Below are positions 1-6,162 of a stretch of DNA of 7,906 nucleotides, in pieces. The translations under genes were made by a program, and so were the position numbers. Every line of letters begins with the position of its first letter. Within the stretch, counting starts at the first letter, position 1. The notes below the pieces were generated by a model, which saw only the letters and a list, made by a program, of their open reading frames with translations, did no database searches and had not been told where the DNA came from. Source of the stretch: Zhenhengia yiwuensis (GTDB lineage Bacteria; Bacillota; Clostridia; Lachnospirales; Cellulosilyticaceae); assembly GCF_014384995.1 (NCBI RefSeq), contig NZ_JACRSY010000065.1:1-7906 (forward strand), in the 5' to 3' direction.

Positions 1-1
1 C

Positions 2-79
2 AATGTGGTGCAAAATGGTGCAACAGGAACCAGTATGGTGAAAGGAGGTGAAAAAGATGCAAGTGGAGGTGAGAAGTGA
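2..79 (+). CDS. phage portal protein, C-terminal end only (5' partial)
   Basis: This frame is open from the left edge to a TGA at 77-79 and gives a 25-residue glycine/serine/lysine-rich tail (NVVQNGATGTSMVKGGEKDA then SGGEK). Its end overlaps the protease start by 23 bases. In HK97-type head cassettes the gene immediately before the prohead protease is the portal, the dodecameric ring through which DNA enters the capsid, and portals commonly end in a low-complexity, hydrophilic tail like this. The call therefore rests on gene order and composition, with no conserved portal core visible. The same DNA also supplies the protease ribosome binding site, so the two genes are probably translationally coupled. 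Confidence 0.5.
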   Translation, partial: NVVQNGATGTSMVKGGEKDASGGEK

Positions 80-641
80 TGGAAAAGTTGAAATTAGTGG
101 TTATGTTAATGCTATTGATCGGTATTCGAAGGAACTTTACGGCTCGAAAGGTAAGTTTATTGAAAAAGTCGCACCTAGAGTATTTCAAAGAGCTTTAGAA
201 AAGGCTCGTAATGTGGATATGCTACTCAATCATGATGTAAGGCGAAAGCTTGCCAGTATAGAGGAGGGAACTTTAGCACTTAAAGAAGATAATATTGGGC
301 TTCATGCAAAGGCAGTCATTAGTGATACTGAAGTTATAGAAGAGGCTAGGTGTGGAAATTTAAAAGGCTGGTCTTTTGGTTTTGGGGCTTTGAGTGATAG
401 CTGGCAAGATGATGGTAGTGTGGCTAAAAGGACTTTAGAAGATATTGACCTGATGGAAGTATCTCTTTTAACAATTGAACCAGCTTATATTGCTACATCA
501 GTCCAGGTAAGAAGTGAAGATGTGGAGCAAAGATGCATTAGGGATAAGCCTGATAAGAAGGAGAGTGAGATGGAAGTAGAGAATGAAAGAAGTTTAGTAG
601 CTACTAAAGTGTGGTTATTAAAGAATGTATTATTCAGTTAA
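57..641 (+). CDS. HK97-family prohead protease (peptidase S78/U35)
   Basis: Predicted serine protease that trims the scaffold (delta) domain of the major capsid protein during head maturation. I chose ATG 57 over GTG 48 because GTG 48 lies inside the Shine-Dalgarno AGGAGGTG (43-50), which sits six bases before ATG 57. The 194-residue product is of normal family length. It opens with the typical VEISGYVNAID strand and has a likely catalytic His in LLNHD (His59) and a likely nucleophile in GWSFGF (Ser106). The conserved acidic stretch DLMEVSLLTIEPAY (about 131-144) follows. The charged tail from about 155 is variable in the family. Its last residues (KVWLLKNVLFS) sit directly against inserted DNA, so the natural C-terminus may have been altered. 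Normally the capsid gene follows at once; here it is displaced by 1.5 kb. Confidence 0.9.
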   Translation: MQVEVRSDGKVEISGYVNAIDRYSKELYGSKGKFIEKVAPRVFQRALEKARNVDMLLNHDVRRKLASIEEGTLALKEDNIGLHAKAVISDTEVIEEARCGNLKGWSFGFGALSDSWQDDGSVAKRTLEDIDLMEVSLLTIEPAYIATSVQVRSEDVEQRCIRDKPDKKESEMEVENERSLVATKVWLLKNVLFS

Positions 642-642
642 T

Positions 643-653
643 TGTTATATAAT
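643..653 (+). promoter_or_regulatory. possible extended -10 promoter for the small membrane protein gene
   Basis: A TATAAT hexamer lies at 648-653, with TG at 643-644 that could serve an extended -10 (TGtTATATA). No good -35 is seen at 15-18 bases upstream. It sits just after the protease stop codon and 66 bases before the next start, which is a sensible place for a cargo-gene promoter. Confidence 0.3.
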
Positions 654-718
654 GAAAGTAAACTATGTGTATTGAAGGTATAGAGATAAATTAGAATTTA
701 GAAAGGTGACTATTACAT

Positions 719-868
719 ATGAATAAAAAAAAATTAGAGGGCATTTTATTTTTTATTGCAGGCATTTTATTTTTTATTTCTGCTATTATAAAAAAAGATT
801 ATATGTCAATACCATTGGGGTGTTGTTTTGTTATCTTAGGTATCAGTAGAAGTCGTAAAGAGAAGTAG
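719..868 (+). CDS. small two-helix membrane protein, 49 aa, function unknown
   Basis: A short ORF from ATG 719 to TAG 866-868, preceded by GAAAGGTG (701-708) ten bases before the start. The product has a basic N-terminus (MNKKK), a hydrophobic helix at about residues 8-24, a short charged turn (KKDYM), a second hydrophobic stretch at about 31-42 containing two adjacent cysteines, and a basic end (SRSRKEK). This is a helical hairpin that should insert in the cytoplasmic membrane with both ends inside. Proteins of this general look are common in clostridial genomes without assigned function. It is not a holin that I can recognise and lies far from any lysis module. It shares the first inserted block with the XRE regulator and has its own downstream terminator, so it is probably a separate transcription unit. 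Confidence 0.65.
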   Translation: MNKKKLEGILFFIAGILFFISAIIKKDYMSIPLGCCFVILGISRSRKEK

Positions 869-930
869 CATACAAATTCCAGTTTGCTGAGTTATTTATA
901 TTAACTATAATAATTAATCAATACTATTAC

Positions 931-958
931 AGTACATCCAAGAGGTGTACTTTTTTTT
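931..958 (+). terminator. intrinsic terminator after the small membrane protein gene
   Basis: Eight-base-pair stem AGTACATC (931-938) with GGTGTACT (944-951), including one wobble pair, a five-base loop CAAGA, then an unbroken run of eight T (951-958). It would stop transcription entering from the portal-protease side. The remaining DNA of the 869-1121 gap holds this terminator, the repeats and promoter listed next, and the regulator leader. Confidence 0.85.
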
Positions 959-992
959 GTAAAAGCTAAAGTGCAACTAATCAGAAGTATGC

Positions 993-1021
993 AACTTATG
1001 GTTGAATAGGATGAACTTATG
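993..1021 (+). repeat. direct repeat AACTTATG x2 upstream of the XRE promoter (candidate operator)
   Basis: AACTTATG occurs at 993-1000 and again at 1014-1021. The 21-base spacing is close to two helical turns, and each copy is followed within a few bases by a G-rich TTGAATA-like stretch. The second copy ends six bases before the -35 element. Such phasing fits two sites bound on the same DNA face, possibly by the regulator itself. No binding data exist here. Confidence 0.35.
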
Positions 1022-1027
1022 CGGTTA

Positions 1028-1055
1028 TTGAATACTATAGATTTTTTTGTATAAT
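1028..1055 (+). promoter_or_regulatory. sigma-A-type promoter for the XRE-TPR regulator
   Basis: TTGAAT (1028-1033) and a perfect TATAAT (1050-1055) are separated by 16 bases. Transcription would begin near 1062 and leave a leader of about 60 bases before GTG 1122. The promoter also argues against a more upstream TTG start at 1047, which would lie inside the -10 region. Confidence 0.7.
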
Positions 1056-1121
1056 CAAAGTATCAACGTTGAGAAAAAAATAATTAAAAATATAGAGATT
1101 AATAGAGTGAGGGAAAATGGT

Positions 1122-2060
1122 GTGAATATTGGGAGAAATATCAAAAAACTAAGAGAAGCAAAGCAGATTACACAGGAGCAATTAGGAAAGTTATTGAATG
1201 TATCTCATCAGGCCGTAAGTAAGTGGGAAAATGGTGTGACATTGCCCGATGTATTAATTTTATCCAAGCTTGGGAGGGTATTAGAAGTATTAGTAGATGA
1301 TTTGTTAAAAGATGAGATTGATTCTTATGAATCTTATGCAGACCGATTATATGCAATTTATGCAGAATGTAGAACTTTGGAGAACTTCCTAAGGGCAGAA
1401 GAAGAATATAGAAAGATAATTGAGAGTGGAAGGTATACTAATAAACAACTTAGTGAGTATGGTGGCATATATCACAAAGGCATGCATGATTGTAGAAAAA
1501 AAGCTTTTGAGATTTATGACAAAGTAATTAAAGATGAAAAAGAAAATAAAAGTGAGCTTTACTATGATACGCTAAGAACACGCGTTTCTCTACAAGCACA
1601 ACTTGGACAATGCAATCAAGCTATTGAAGAGTGTAAGAAATTATTTGAAGAGGAGGCAGAAAGTGAACAGGGCTATATTCTGTTATTAGCAGCCTATATA
1701 TTTAATGGTAAATATGAGGAAGGGCTGAAGTTAGCGGAAAAGGCAATAATTCAGTTCCCTAATAGCTCACTCATTACATTTAATGTAGCAGAATGCTATG
1801 CACATTTTGAAAGGTATGATGAAGCTTTTAAATACTGGGATAAAACGTTTGAATTATGTAATCAGTATATTGATCCAATGTTTAGTAAGGCTTTTTGCTA
1901 TCAAAAATTAGGTCGAAAACAGGATGAGTTAGCTCAGTGGAAGGAAATTGTAGCATGGTTAGAGGCTAAAGGATTACAAATTGCAGCAGACAATCATAGG
2001 CAAAATATAATAAGATTGGAAGAAGAGTTAACTGCGGGTAAAGTGAACCAAAAAAATTGA
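1122..2060 (+). CDS. XRE-family HTH regulator with C-terminal TPR-like repeats
   Basis: Predicted 312-residue DNA-binding regulator. Residues about 4-62 form an XRE/Cro HTH domain with the hallmark QEQLGKLLNVSHQAVSKWEN, followed by LPDVLILSKLGRVLEV. From about residue 100 to 290 the protein is a series of amphipathic helix pairs with Tyr/Ala/Leu spacing typical of TPR units, for example KYEEGLKLAEKAI and RYDEAFKYWDKTF. Such TPR arms usually bind a peptide or partner protein. GTG 1122 is chosen because GTGAGGG (1107-1113) gives an eight-base spacing and the protein then begins MNIGRNIKKLRE, as in relatives. It has its own promoter and terminator, so it is a self-contained unit. It resembles host-type sensors more than a CI repressor and is out of place between protease and capsid genes. 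Its target is unknown. Confidence 0.85.
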   Translation: MNIGRNIKKLREAKQITQEQLGKLLNVSHQAVSKWENGVTLPDVLILSKLGRVLEVLVDDLLKDEIDSYESYADRLYAIYAECRTLENFLRAEEEYRKIIESGRYTNKQLSEYGGIYHKGMHDCRKKAFEIYDKVIKDEKENKSELYYDTLRTRVSLQAQLGQCNQAIEECKKLFEEEAESEQGYILLLAAYIFNGKYEEGLKLAEKAIIQFPNSSLITFNVAECYAHFERYDEAFKYWDKTFELCNQYIDPMFSKAFCYQKLGRKQDELAQWKEIVAWLEAKGLQIAADNHRQNIIRLEEELTAGKVNQKN

Positions 2061-2067
2061 GGTAAAA

Positions 2068-2096
2068 GGGCATCTAGAAATAGGTGCTCTCTTTTT
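2068..2096 (+). terminator. intrinsic terminator after the XRE-TPR gene
   Basis: Eight-base-pair stem GGGCATCT (2068-2075) with AGGTGCTC (2082-2089), two wobble pairs, a six-base loop and a TCTTTTT tract (2090-2096). It lies eight bases after the regulator stop codon and 32 bases before the capsid start. It should also stop late-operon readthrough into the capsid gene unless an antiterminator acts. Confidence 0.85.
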
Positions 2097-2127
2097 ATAA
2101 TTAAATTAGACTAGAAAGGACAACAGA

Positions 2128-3288
2128 ATGAAACAACTACTAGAAAAAAGAAGCAAATTAATTGAACAAATTGAAGCTATTATGAATGTAGCTGAAACAG
2201 AGAAGAGAGCCTTCTCAAAGGAGGAACTAGATAAGATTAATGGCTATACAGATGAAGTGAATCAGATTGATGCCACAATCCAAACTCAAAAAGAAGCTAG
2301 AGCATTAATGACTACAATTAAAGAGTCAGCAACAGAGACAAGGCAAAATGAGCCCTCTTTATTAGATGAAATACGAGCCTTACAAGCTGATGCGAATAAA
2401 GAAATTGAAATTGGTACAAGAGAAGTGAGAGATGGAACACATACCTTTTCAGATACGGCAGTAGGCTCAGGTAATGCACCAACTGAGATTATTTCTAAGA
2501 CCACTTTTGCAGACTACATCTTAGATAAGCTTGCCTATATCTCACCTTTATATGGGGCTGTACGTCATGAACGCTTTGGAAATAGTAAACATCAAATTCC
2601 AGTACAGGCAAACAAGTTAGGAAAGTTTGTCCCTATGAAAGAGCTTGCAGAATATACAAAGCAAGTGGCAACCTTTGAGCCAATCAAGCTAGAAGCTCAC
2701 AAGTTTGAAACGCTTATTATATTTTCACAAGAAGCTATTGAAGATACTGGCTACAATGTGGACGGAGAATTAATGCGACAGTTAGTTGAATCTTATGGGT
2801 TAACTTTAGATGAACTGATTGTAAAGGGGAATGAAGAATATAAGGTGAATGATCTAAATGACTTTAGTGCGGATGATGGGACTAAAGAACTACAGTTACC
2901 GGCTAAACTGACACCTGAAACGCTAACTGAAATGTACTTTGTCCTTCCTATTCGTTATCGTCATACAGCAACTTGGGTCATCTCAGACCAAACAGCTAAG
3001 GCCTTAACCGATATGAAGTTTGAAGATGGTAGACCAGTTATTATTAATGAGCATGTGGCTGAACTTAATGAAACAGGATTAGCTATCTTCTTTGGAGACC
3101 TAAAACGAGCATTAATTGTAGGTGAAAGAAAAGCATTATCGCTTCAAAAGTCTACAGAGTATGGATTTATTCGTGACGAGATTGCTATTAAAGCAAATAT
3201 GAGACTAGATATTAAAAAGGCTTTAGGCGAGGCTGTTGTTATTGGTACTTCAAGTGATACAAGTAGAAGCAAGGCAAAAGCAGCATAA
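2128..3288 (+). CDS. HK97-type major capsid protein
   Basis: Main structural subunit of the phage head. ATG 2128 follows AGAAAGGA (2112-2119). Residues 1 to about 100 are a charged, helical coiled-coil delta domain (KRSKLIEQIEAIMN, then DEVNQIDATIQTQKEA). In this family that domain acts as scaffold and is cut off by the protease encoded upstream. The mature HK97 fold follows: ISKTTFADYILDKLAYISPL (about 122-141), the P-domain helix QEAIEDTGYNVDGELMRQLV, ATWVISDQTAKAL near 281-293, and the C-terminal FFGDLKRALIVGER with KANMRLDIKKALGEAVV. The stretch MKFEDGRPVIINEHV (about 296-310) looks short: relatives usually have an extra loop between the DG turn and the PV strand. This could be natural variation or a small in-frame loss. 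At 386 residues the length is otherwise normal. Confidence 0.93.
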   Translation: MKQLLEKRSKLIEQIEAIMNVAETEKRAFSKEELDKINGYTDEVNQIDATIQTQKEARALMTTIKESATETRQNEPSLLDEIRALQADANKEIEIGTREVRDGTHTFSDTAVGSGNAPTEIISKTTFADYILDKLAYISPLYGAVRHERFGNSKHQIPVQANKLGKFVPMKELAEYTKQVATFEPIKLEAHKFETLIIFSQEAIEDTGYNVDGELMRQLVESYGLTLDELIVKGNEEYKVNDLNDFSADDGTKELQLPAKLTPETLTEMYFVLPIRYRHTATWVISDQTAKALTDMKFEDGRPVIINEHVAELNETGLAIFFGDLKRALIVGERKALSLQKSTEYGFIRDEIAIKANMRLDIKKALGEAVVIGTSSDTSRSKAKAA

Positions 3289-3298
3289 GGGGTGATAG

Positions 3299-3592
3299 AT
3301 GAAACTGTCAGAGTTAGATTTACCTTTACTAAAAGAGTATTTAAGGCAAGATGGAGACGAGGATGATAGGTTAATACAAGCTATTATTGAAGCTTCAAAA
3401 TCTTATGTTTGCAATTATACAGGTCAACGCATAGATCAATTAGAAGAATATGAAGATGTAGCAATTGCAGTATTGGTTCTTATCGCTGAGTTTTATGATA
3501 ATAGGACAATCAGTGTGAATGATAGATTGAATTTTAGAATAAATATGATGTTGGAATCTTTGTTGGTAAGGCATAATGTTAATTTGATATAA
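3299..3592 (+). CDS. HK97 gp6 / SPP1 gp15-like head-tail connector
   Basis: Predicted 97-residue connector that forms a ring under the portal and joins the head to the tail. It starts ten bases after the capsid stop with an AAGGGGTGA ribosome binding site. The all-helical pattern is typical of the family: an N-terminal LPLLKEYLRQDGDEDDRLIQ helix pair, the signature helix IIEASKSYVCNYTG (about 29-42), then AIAVLVLIAEFYDNR (about 56-70) and a short C-terminal helix MMLESLLVRHN. The next backbone gene, the adaptor, would normally overlap or touch this one. Here 1.36 kb carrying dnaN separates them. Confidence 0.85.
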   Translation: MKLSELDLPLLKEYLRQDGDEDDRLIQAIIEASKSYVCNYTGQRIDQLEEYEDVAIAVLVLIAEFYDNRTISVNDRLNFRINMMLESLLVRHNVNLI

Positions 3593-3754
3593 AAAAGATT
3601 GATTTTAATTTAAAAATCTGATAGATTATACATAATCTAAATGTTCTGATTAGCAAGGCACTATGTATGGAAGTGAGAATCAGTGCATTAGAAAACTAAA
3701 AGAGGTTGGCCTAGTTTTATAATTATTAAAGATTTTCGAAGGGAGATTCTCCAC
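3593..3754 (+). other. leader region of the dnaN cassette with inverted repeats
   Basis: Non-coding DNA between connector and clamp genes. It holds a small hairpin (AGATTA 3623-3628 with TAATCT 3633-3638, loop TACA). It also holds two overlapping long-range complementarities, CTGATT (3646-3651) with AATCAG (3678-3683) and GCACT (3658-3662) with AGTGC (3682-3686). Weak promoter candidates are TTGATT (3599-3604) with TAGATT (3622-3627) at 17 bases, or a TATAAT at 3718-3723 without a good -35. A 19-codon reading frame at 3663-3722 ends in a helix-like IRKLKEVGLVL and could be the relic of a longer gene. I see no clear intrinsic terminator for the connector transcript. Confidence 0.35.
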
Positions 3755-4870
3755 ATGCATATACTTTGTAAACAAGAATTACTTATGAATAGTATTAATA
3801 TAGCACTTAAAGCTTGTTCAACTAAAACAACAATGCCTATATTAGGATGTATTTTAATTAAAGCTTATGATAATCAAGTAACTTTAGTCGGTTATAATCT
3901 TGAATTAGGTATTGAAAGCACTATTCAAGTAGAAGTAATAGAAGAAGGTTCGATTGTTTTAGAATCAAAAATCTTTTCAGAAATCATTAGAAAAATGCCT
4001 AATGAGATAGTAGAGCTATCCACAGATGGAAGTCAAATGGCAAGAATCATTTGTGAAGACTCTGAGTTTGTTATTGCTGGACAAGCTGGTCAGCAATTCC
4101 CTGAGTTGACACAAGTAGAAAGATACAAGTCTTATACACTGTCTCAACATACCTTCAAAGAAATGATTAGACAAACGATCTTCTCTGTTGCTCAAGAAGA
4201 ATCAAGACCAATCCTTACAGGAGAAATGCTTCAAATTAAAGATGGTTTTTTCCGTCTGGTATCTTTTGATGGTAATAGAATTTCTTATAGACAAACACCT
4301 TTGTCAACAGAGTATGAAACACAAGAAGTTGTAGTTCCTGGGCGTACACTTAGCGAGCTTAGTAAAATTCTTTCATCTGATGAAACAGATATGATAAATC
4401 TTTACTTTGAAGAAAAAAATATTTTGTTTGACTTAGGTGAATGCAAAGTTGTTTCAAGATTACTTGAAGGACAATTCTTAAAATATGAACACGTATTCTC
4501 ATCAGATTATGCAACACGTATTGAAGTCGATTGTAAAAAATTTTTAATGAGGATTGAAAGAGCTGCACTTATTTCTAGAGAAGGAAAAAATCCGATAAAA
4601 ATAAAGATAGATGGAGATAATATGATTATCACTTCCAAGGCTGAACTTGGAACTGCACGTGAAAAGTTAGGAATTGAACTTGAAGGTAATGAGTTAAGTA
4701 TTGGTTTTAATCCTAAATTCTTAATTGAAGCACTTAAATCAATTGATGATGATCGTATTTGTATTCACTTCATATCCCCTTTAGCACCTTGTGTCATCAA
4801 CCCAACACAGGGGGATTATTATAAATATCTTATTGCACCAGTTCGGATGAGCTTAACGCATAATGACTAG
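3755..4870 (+). CDS. dnaN: DNA polymerase III beta subunit (sliding clamp)
   Basis: Predicted 371-residue clamp that encircles DNA as a dimer and tethers the replicative polymerase and repair proteins. AAGGGAG (3739-3745) lies nine bases before ATG 3755. All three clamp domains are present and the length is normal. The first opens with the family start (MHILCKQELLMNSINIALKA, STKTTMPILGCILI). Landmarks of the others are RPILTG (151-156), FDGNR (171-175, part of the partner-peptide pocket), SRLLEGQF (234-241), FNPKFLIEALKSI (318-330) and the C-terminal YKYLIAPVRM (356-365), the second pocket wall. No stop or frame error is seen, so it should be functional. Clamp genes normally lie beside dnaA at the chromosomal origin. 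Here it is embedded between two head-joining genes, so it is probably an extra, mobile copy. Nothing like dnaA, recF or a replication module is nearby. Confidence 0.93.
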   Translation: MHILCKQELLMNSINIALKACSTKTTMPILGCILIKAYDNQVTLVGYNLELGIESTIQVEVIEEGSIVLESKIFSEIIRKMPNEIVELSTDGSQMARIICEDSEFVIAGQAGQQFPELTQVERYKSYTLSQHTFKEMIRQTIFSVAQEESRPILTGEMLQIKDGFFRLVSFDGNRISYRQTPLSTEYETQEVVVPGRTLSELSKILSSDETDMINLYFEEKNILFDLGECKVVSRLLEGQFLKYEHVFSSDYATRIEVDCKKFLMRIERAALISREGKNPIKIKIDGDNMIITSKAELGTAREKLGIELEGNELSIGFNPKFLIEALKSIDDDRICIHFISPLAPCVINPTQGDYYKYLIAPVRMSLTHND

Positions 4871-4949
4871 GTTAGTTTAAATATTAGTACATGAATTAGC
4901 GCTTTAAAATGAATATAAATTTAGTTAATTAGTAATAAGCTTAGAAAAT

Positions 4950-4956
4950 AGGTGAT
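4950..4956 (+). promoter_or_regulatory. Shine-Dalgarno AGGTGAT that marks the adaptor start
   Basis: AGGTGAT is a seven-base match to the anti-Shine-Dalgarno complement AAGGAGGTGATCC. Its GG is seven bases from the ATC at 4960-4962. This geometry points to 4960 as the start position even though the codon there is not a standard start. Confidence 0.6.
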
Positions 4957-4959
4957 AAA

Positions 4960-5301
4960 ATCCACTTTGATGCTGGAAAACTAAATAAACGAATAATATT
5001 TACAACCCACACAGAAATAACTAACTCTATAGGACAAATAATCCTACAGGAGCAACCAATAAAAACTGTGTGGGCTAATATTATGCCCATAAGAGGCTTT
5101 GAACAAACCTTAGAAGAACGATTAAGACCTGAAACAGTGTATAGGATTTTAACTAGATATCATAGAGGCATAACACCTAACATGAAAATAAAGTATAAAG
5201 ATAAACTCCTTCATATCACAGAGATCATTAATGTGGATGAGGGAGATTTTGTATTAGAGATTACAGCCACCTCAAAGGAGAAGAGGCATGGCGAAGAATG
5301 A
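4960..5301 (+). CDS. phage head-tail adaptor (SPP1 gp16-like), non-standard ATC start
   Basis: Predicted 113-residue head completion protein that sits between the connector and the tail. The frame runs from 4945 to TGA 5299-5301. From the ATC at 4960 it reads (M)HFDAGKLNKRIIF, the classic gp16-like beginning, and continues with VWANIMPIRGFE (from about residue 37), the RILTRYHRGITPNMKIKYKD core and the HITEIINVDEGDFVLEI strand pair. An in-frame GTG at 5068 would remove the first 36 residues of this conserved fold and has no ribosome binding site, so it is unlikely. No ATG, GTG or TTG exists in frame upstream of 5068. Either ATC is used weakly, or an ATG has mutated and the gene is silent. It follows the dnaN insertion directly and overlaps the next gene by 14 bases. 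Confidence 0.72.
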   Translation: MHFDAGKLNKRIIFTTHTEITNSIGQIILQEQPIKTVWANIMPIRGFEQTLEERLRPETVYRILTRYHRGITPNMKIKYKDKLLHITEIINVDEGDFVLEITATSKEKRHGEE

Positions 5302-5728
5302 TGTATTCCAGTTGAATGGCCTCACAGATTTACAGAAGAAATTATCTTTTGTTACGAAGAGCTATCCCGATGAATCAGAGAAGCTTTTAACTAAAATGGG
5401 AAATCAATTTAGAAAAGAAGTTAAGAAGAAAACACCTAAAAGGCCATATGGTACGAGTAAGAAGAAACTTATTAATTCCTATAAAGTAAGTAAAGTGAAG
5501 GGGTATGGTAAAGACCTATATGTAGAATTTAGGTCAACCAGCCCCCATTTTCATTTAGTAGCACGTGGGCATAGAATTGTGGTAGGTGGAAGAGGTAGAA
5601 AGAAGAGGGATACGGGTAGGAGAGTAGCTGGAAAGTATATGGTTAAGAGGACTACTTTAGAGTTTGAAAAGGAACTACCACAGCAAGCTGAGAAAATGGT
5701 GAATAGGGTGGTAAAGAAACTTTTATGA
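5288..5728 (+). CDS. HK97 gp10-like head-tail/minor tail protein
   Basis: Predicted 146-residue member of the HK97 gp10 family, usually found between the head-tail adaptor and the tail terminator and assigned to tail completion. ATG 5288 has AAAGGAGA at 5275-5282. Diagnostic features are the N-terminal NGLTDLQKKL helix, the KMGNQFRKEVKKKTPKRPYG segment (about 41-60) that leads into a basic loop, and the FRSTSPHFHLVARGHRIVVGG core (about 82-102) with its histidines. A strongly basic loop RGRKKRDTGRR and a C-terminal amphipathic helix follow. The protein is very basic overall, as usual. It overlaps its neighbours on both sides (14 bases before, ATGA after), consistent with translational coupling. 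No lesion is visible. Confidence 0.87.
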   Translation: MAKNDVFQLNGLTDLQKKLSFVTKSYPDESEKLLTKMGNQFRKEVKKKTPKRPYGTSKKKLINSYKVSKVKGYGKDLYVEFRSTSPHFHLVARGHRIVVGGRGRKKRDTGRRVAGKYMVKRTTLEFEKELPQQAEKMVNRVVKKLL

Positions 5729-6162
5729 TAGGCTATCAGGATATTTTAAAGGCAGTAGTAAAGAGACTTAATACCACACACCCTACCATACCTATTTATG
5801 GTGACGAGGTAACAGAAGGTTATAAGTTACCTTGCTTTTTTACCACACTACTACCTATTGAAAGTGAAACCCAAACGAAGAATTACATATCTACAAACTT
5901 ACTCATTGTTATTTCCTATTTTTCAGATTGTAAGGATAGCCTTAAATGCCTAGAGGTAATGTCAAAGTTAAAGCAAGCCTTTGGTATTTGCTTAAGTGTG
6001 GAAGATAGGCACTTTACAATACAAGATAGTATTATTGAGAAAGTTGAAAAGGATATTTACCAATTTTCTTTTCATATTACTTATCATGAGCTTATTAATT
6101 TTGAACCGGATAATGAACTTATCACAACCATTGAACACCATATAGAAGGGAGAAATGAATGA
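5725..6162 (+). CDS. phage tail terminator-like protein (DUF6838-type)
   Basis: Predicted 145-residue protein in the position of the tail terminator, which caps the tail tube and sheath and joins the tail to the head. It begins with an ATGA overlap with the gp10-like gene and has only a weak ribosome binding site, so it probably relies on coupling. The visible pattern fits this small alpha/beta family: an N-terminal helix (YQDILKAVVKRLN), YGDEVTEGYKLPCFFTTLL (about 25-43), a central strand NLLIVISYFSD (about 53-63), a helix LKCLEVMSKLKQAFG, and a final strand IYQFSFHITYHEL. The family is recognised from pattern and context; the exact number comes from memory and was not searched. It ends in an ATGA overlap with the sheath gene. 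Confidence 0.7.
   Translation: MIGYQDILKAVVKRLNTTHPTIPIYGDEVTEGYKLPCFFTTLLPIESETQTKNYISTNLLIVISYFSDCKDSLKCLEVMSKLKQAFGICLSVEDRHFTIQDSIIEKVEKDIYQFSFHITYHELINFEPDNELITTIEHHIEGRNE

Noticed and set aside
1047..1121. Upstream extension of the XRE-TPR gene to a TTG at 1047
   Set aside because: The TTG overlaps the -10 hexamer, so it would lie before the transcription start. GTG 1122 has a Shine-Dalgarno and gives the expected N-terminus.
719..2060. Small membrane protein plus XRE regulator as a toxin-antitoxin pair
   Set aside because: A strong terminator and a separate promoter lie between them, and the regulator is much larger than typical antitoxins. The arrangement does not support a single operon.
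642..2127. The protease-capsid insertion as a self-splicing intron or intein
   Set aside because: The insertion lies between two complete genes, with no reverse transcriptase, homing endonuclease or splicing motifs seen.
3663..3722. 19-codon frame in the dnaN leader (MYGSENQ...KEVGLVL)
   Set aside because: A good Shine-Dalgarno is lacking and a stop lies just upstream. It could be a relic of a winged-helix protein end but is too short to call.
5068..5301. Head-tail adaptor starting at GTG 5068 (77 aa)
   Set aside because: It would discard the conserved gp16-like N-terminal region encoded in frame from 4960, and no ribosome binding site precedes it.
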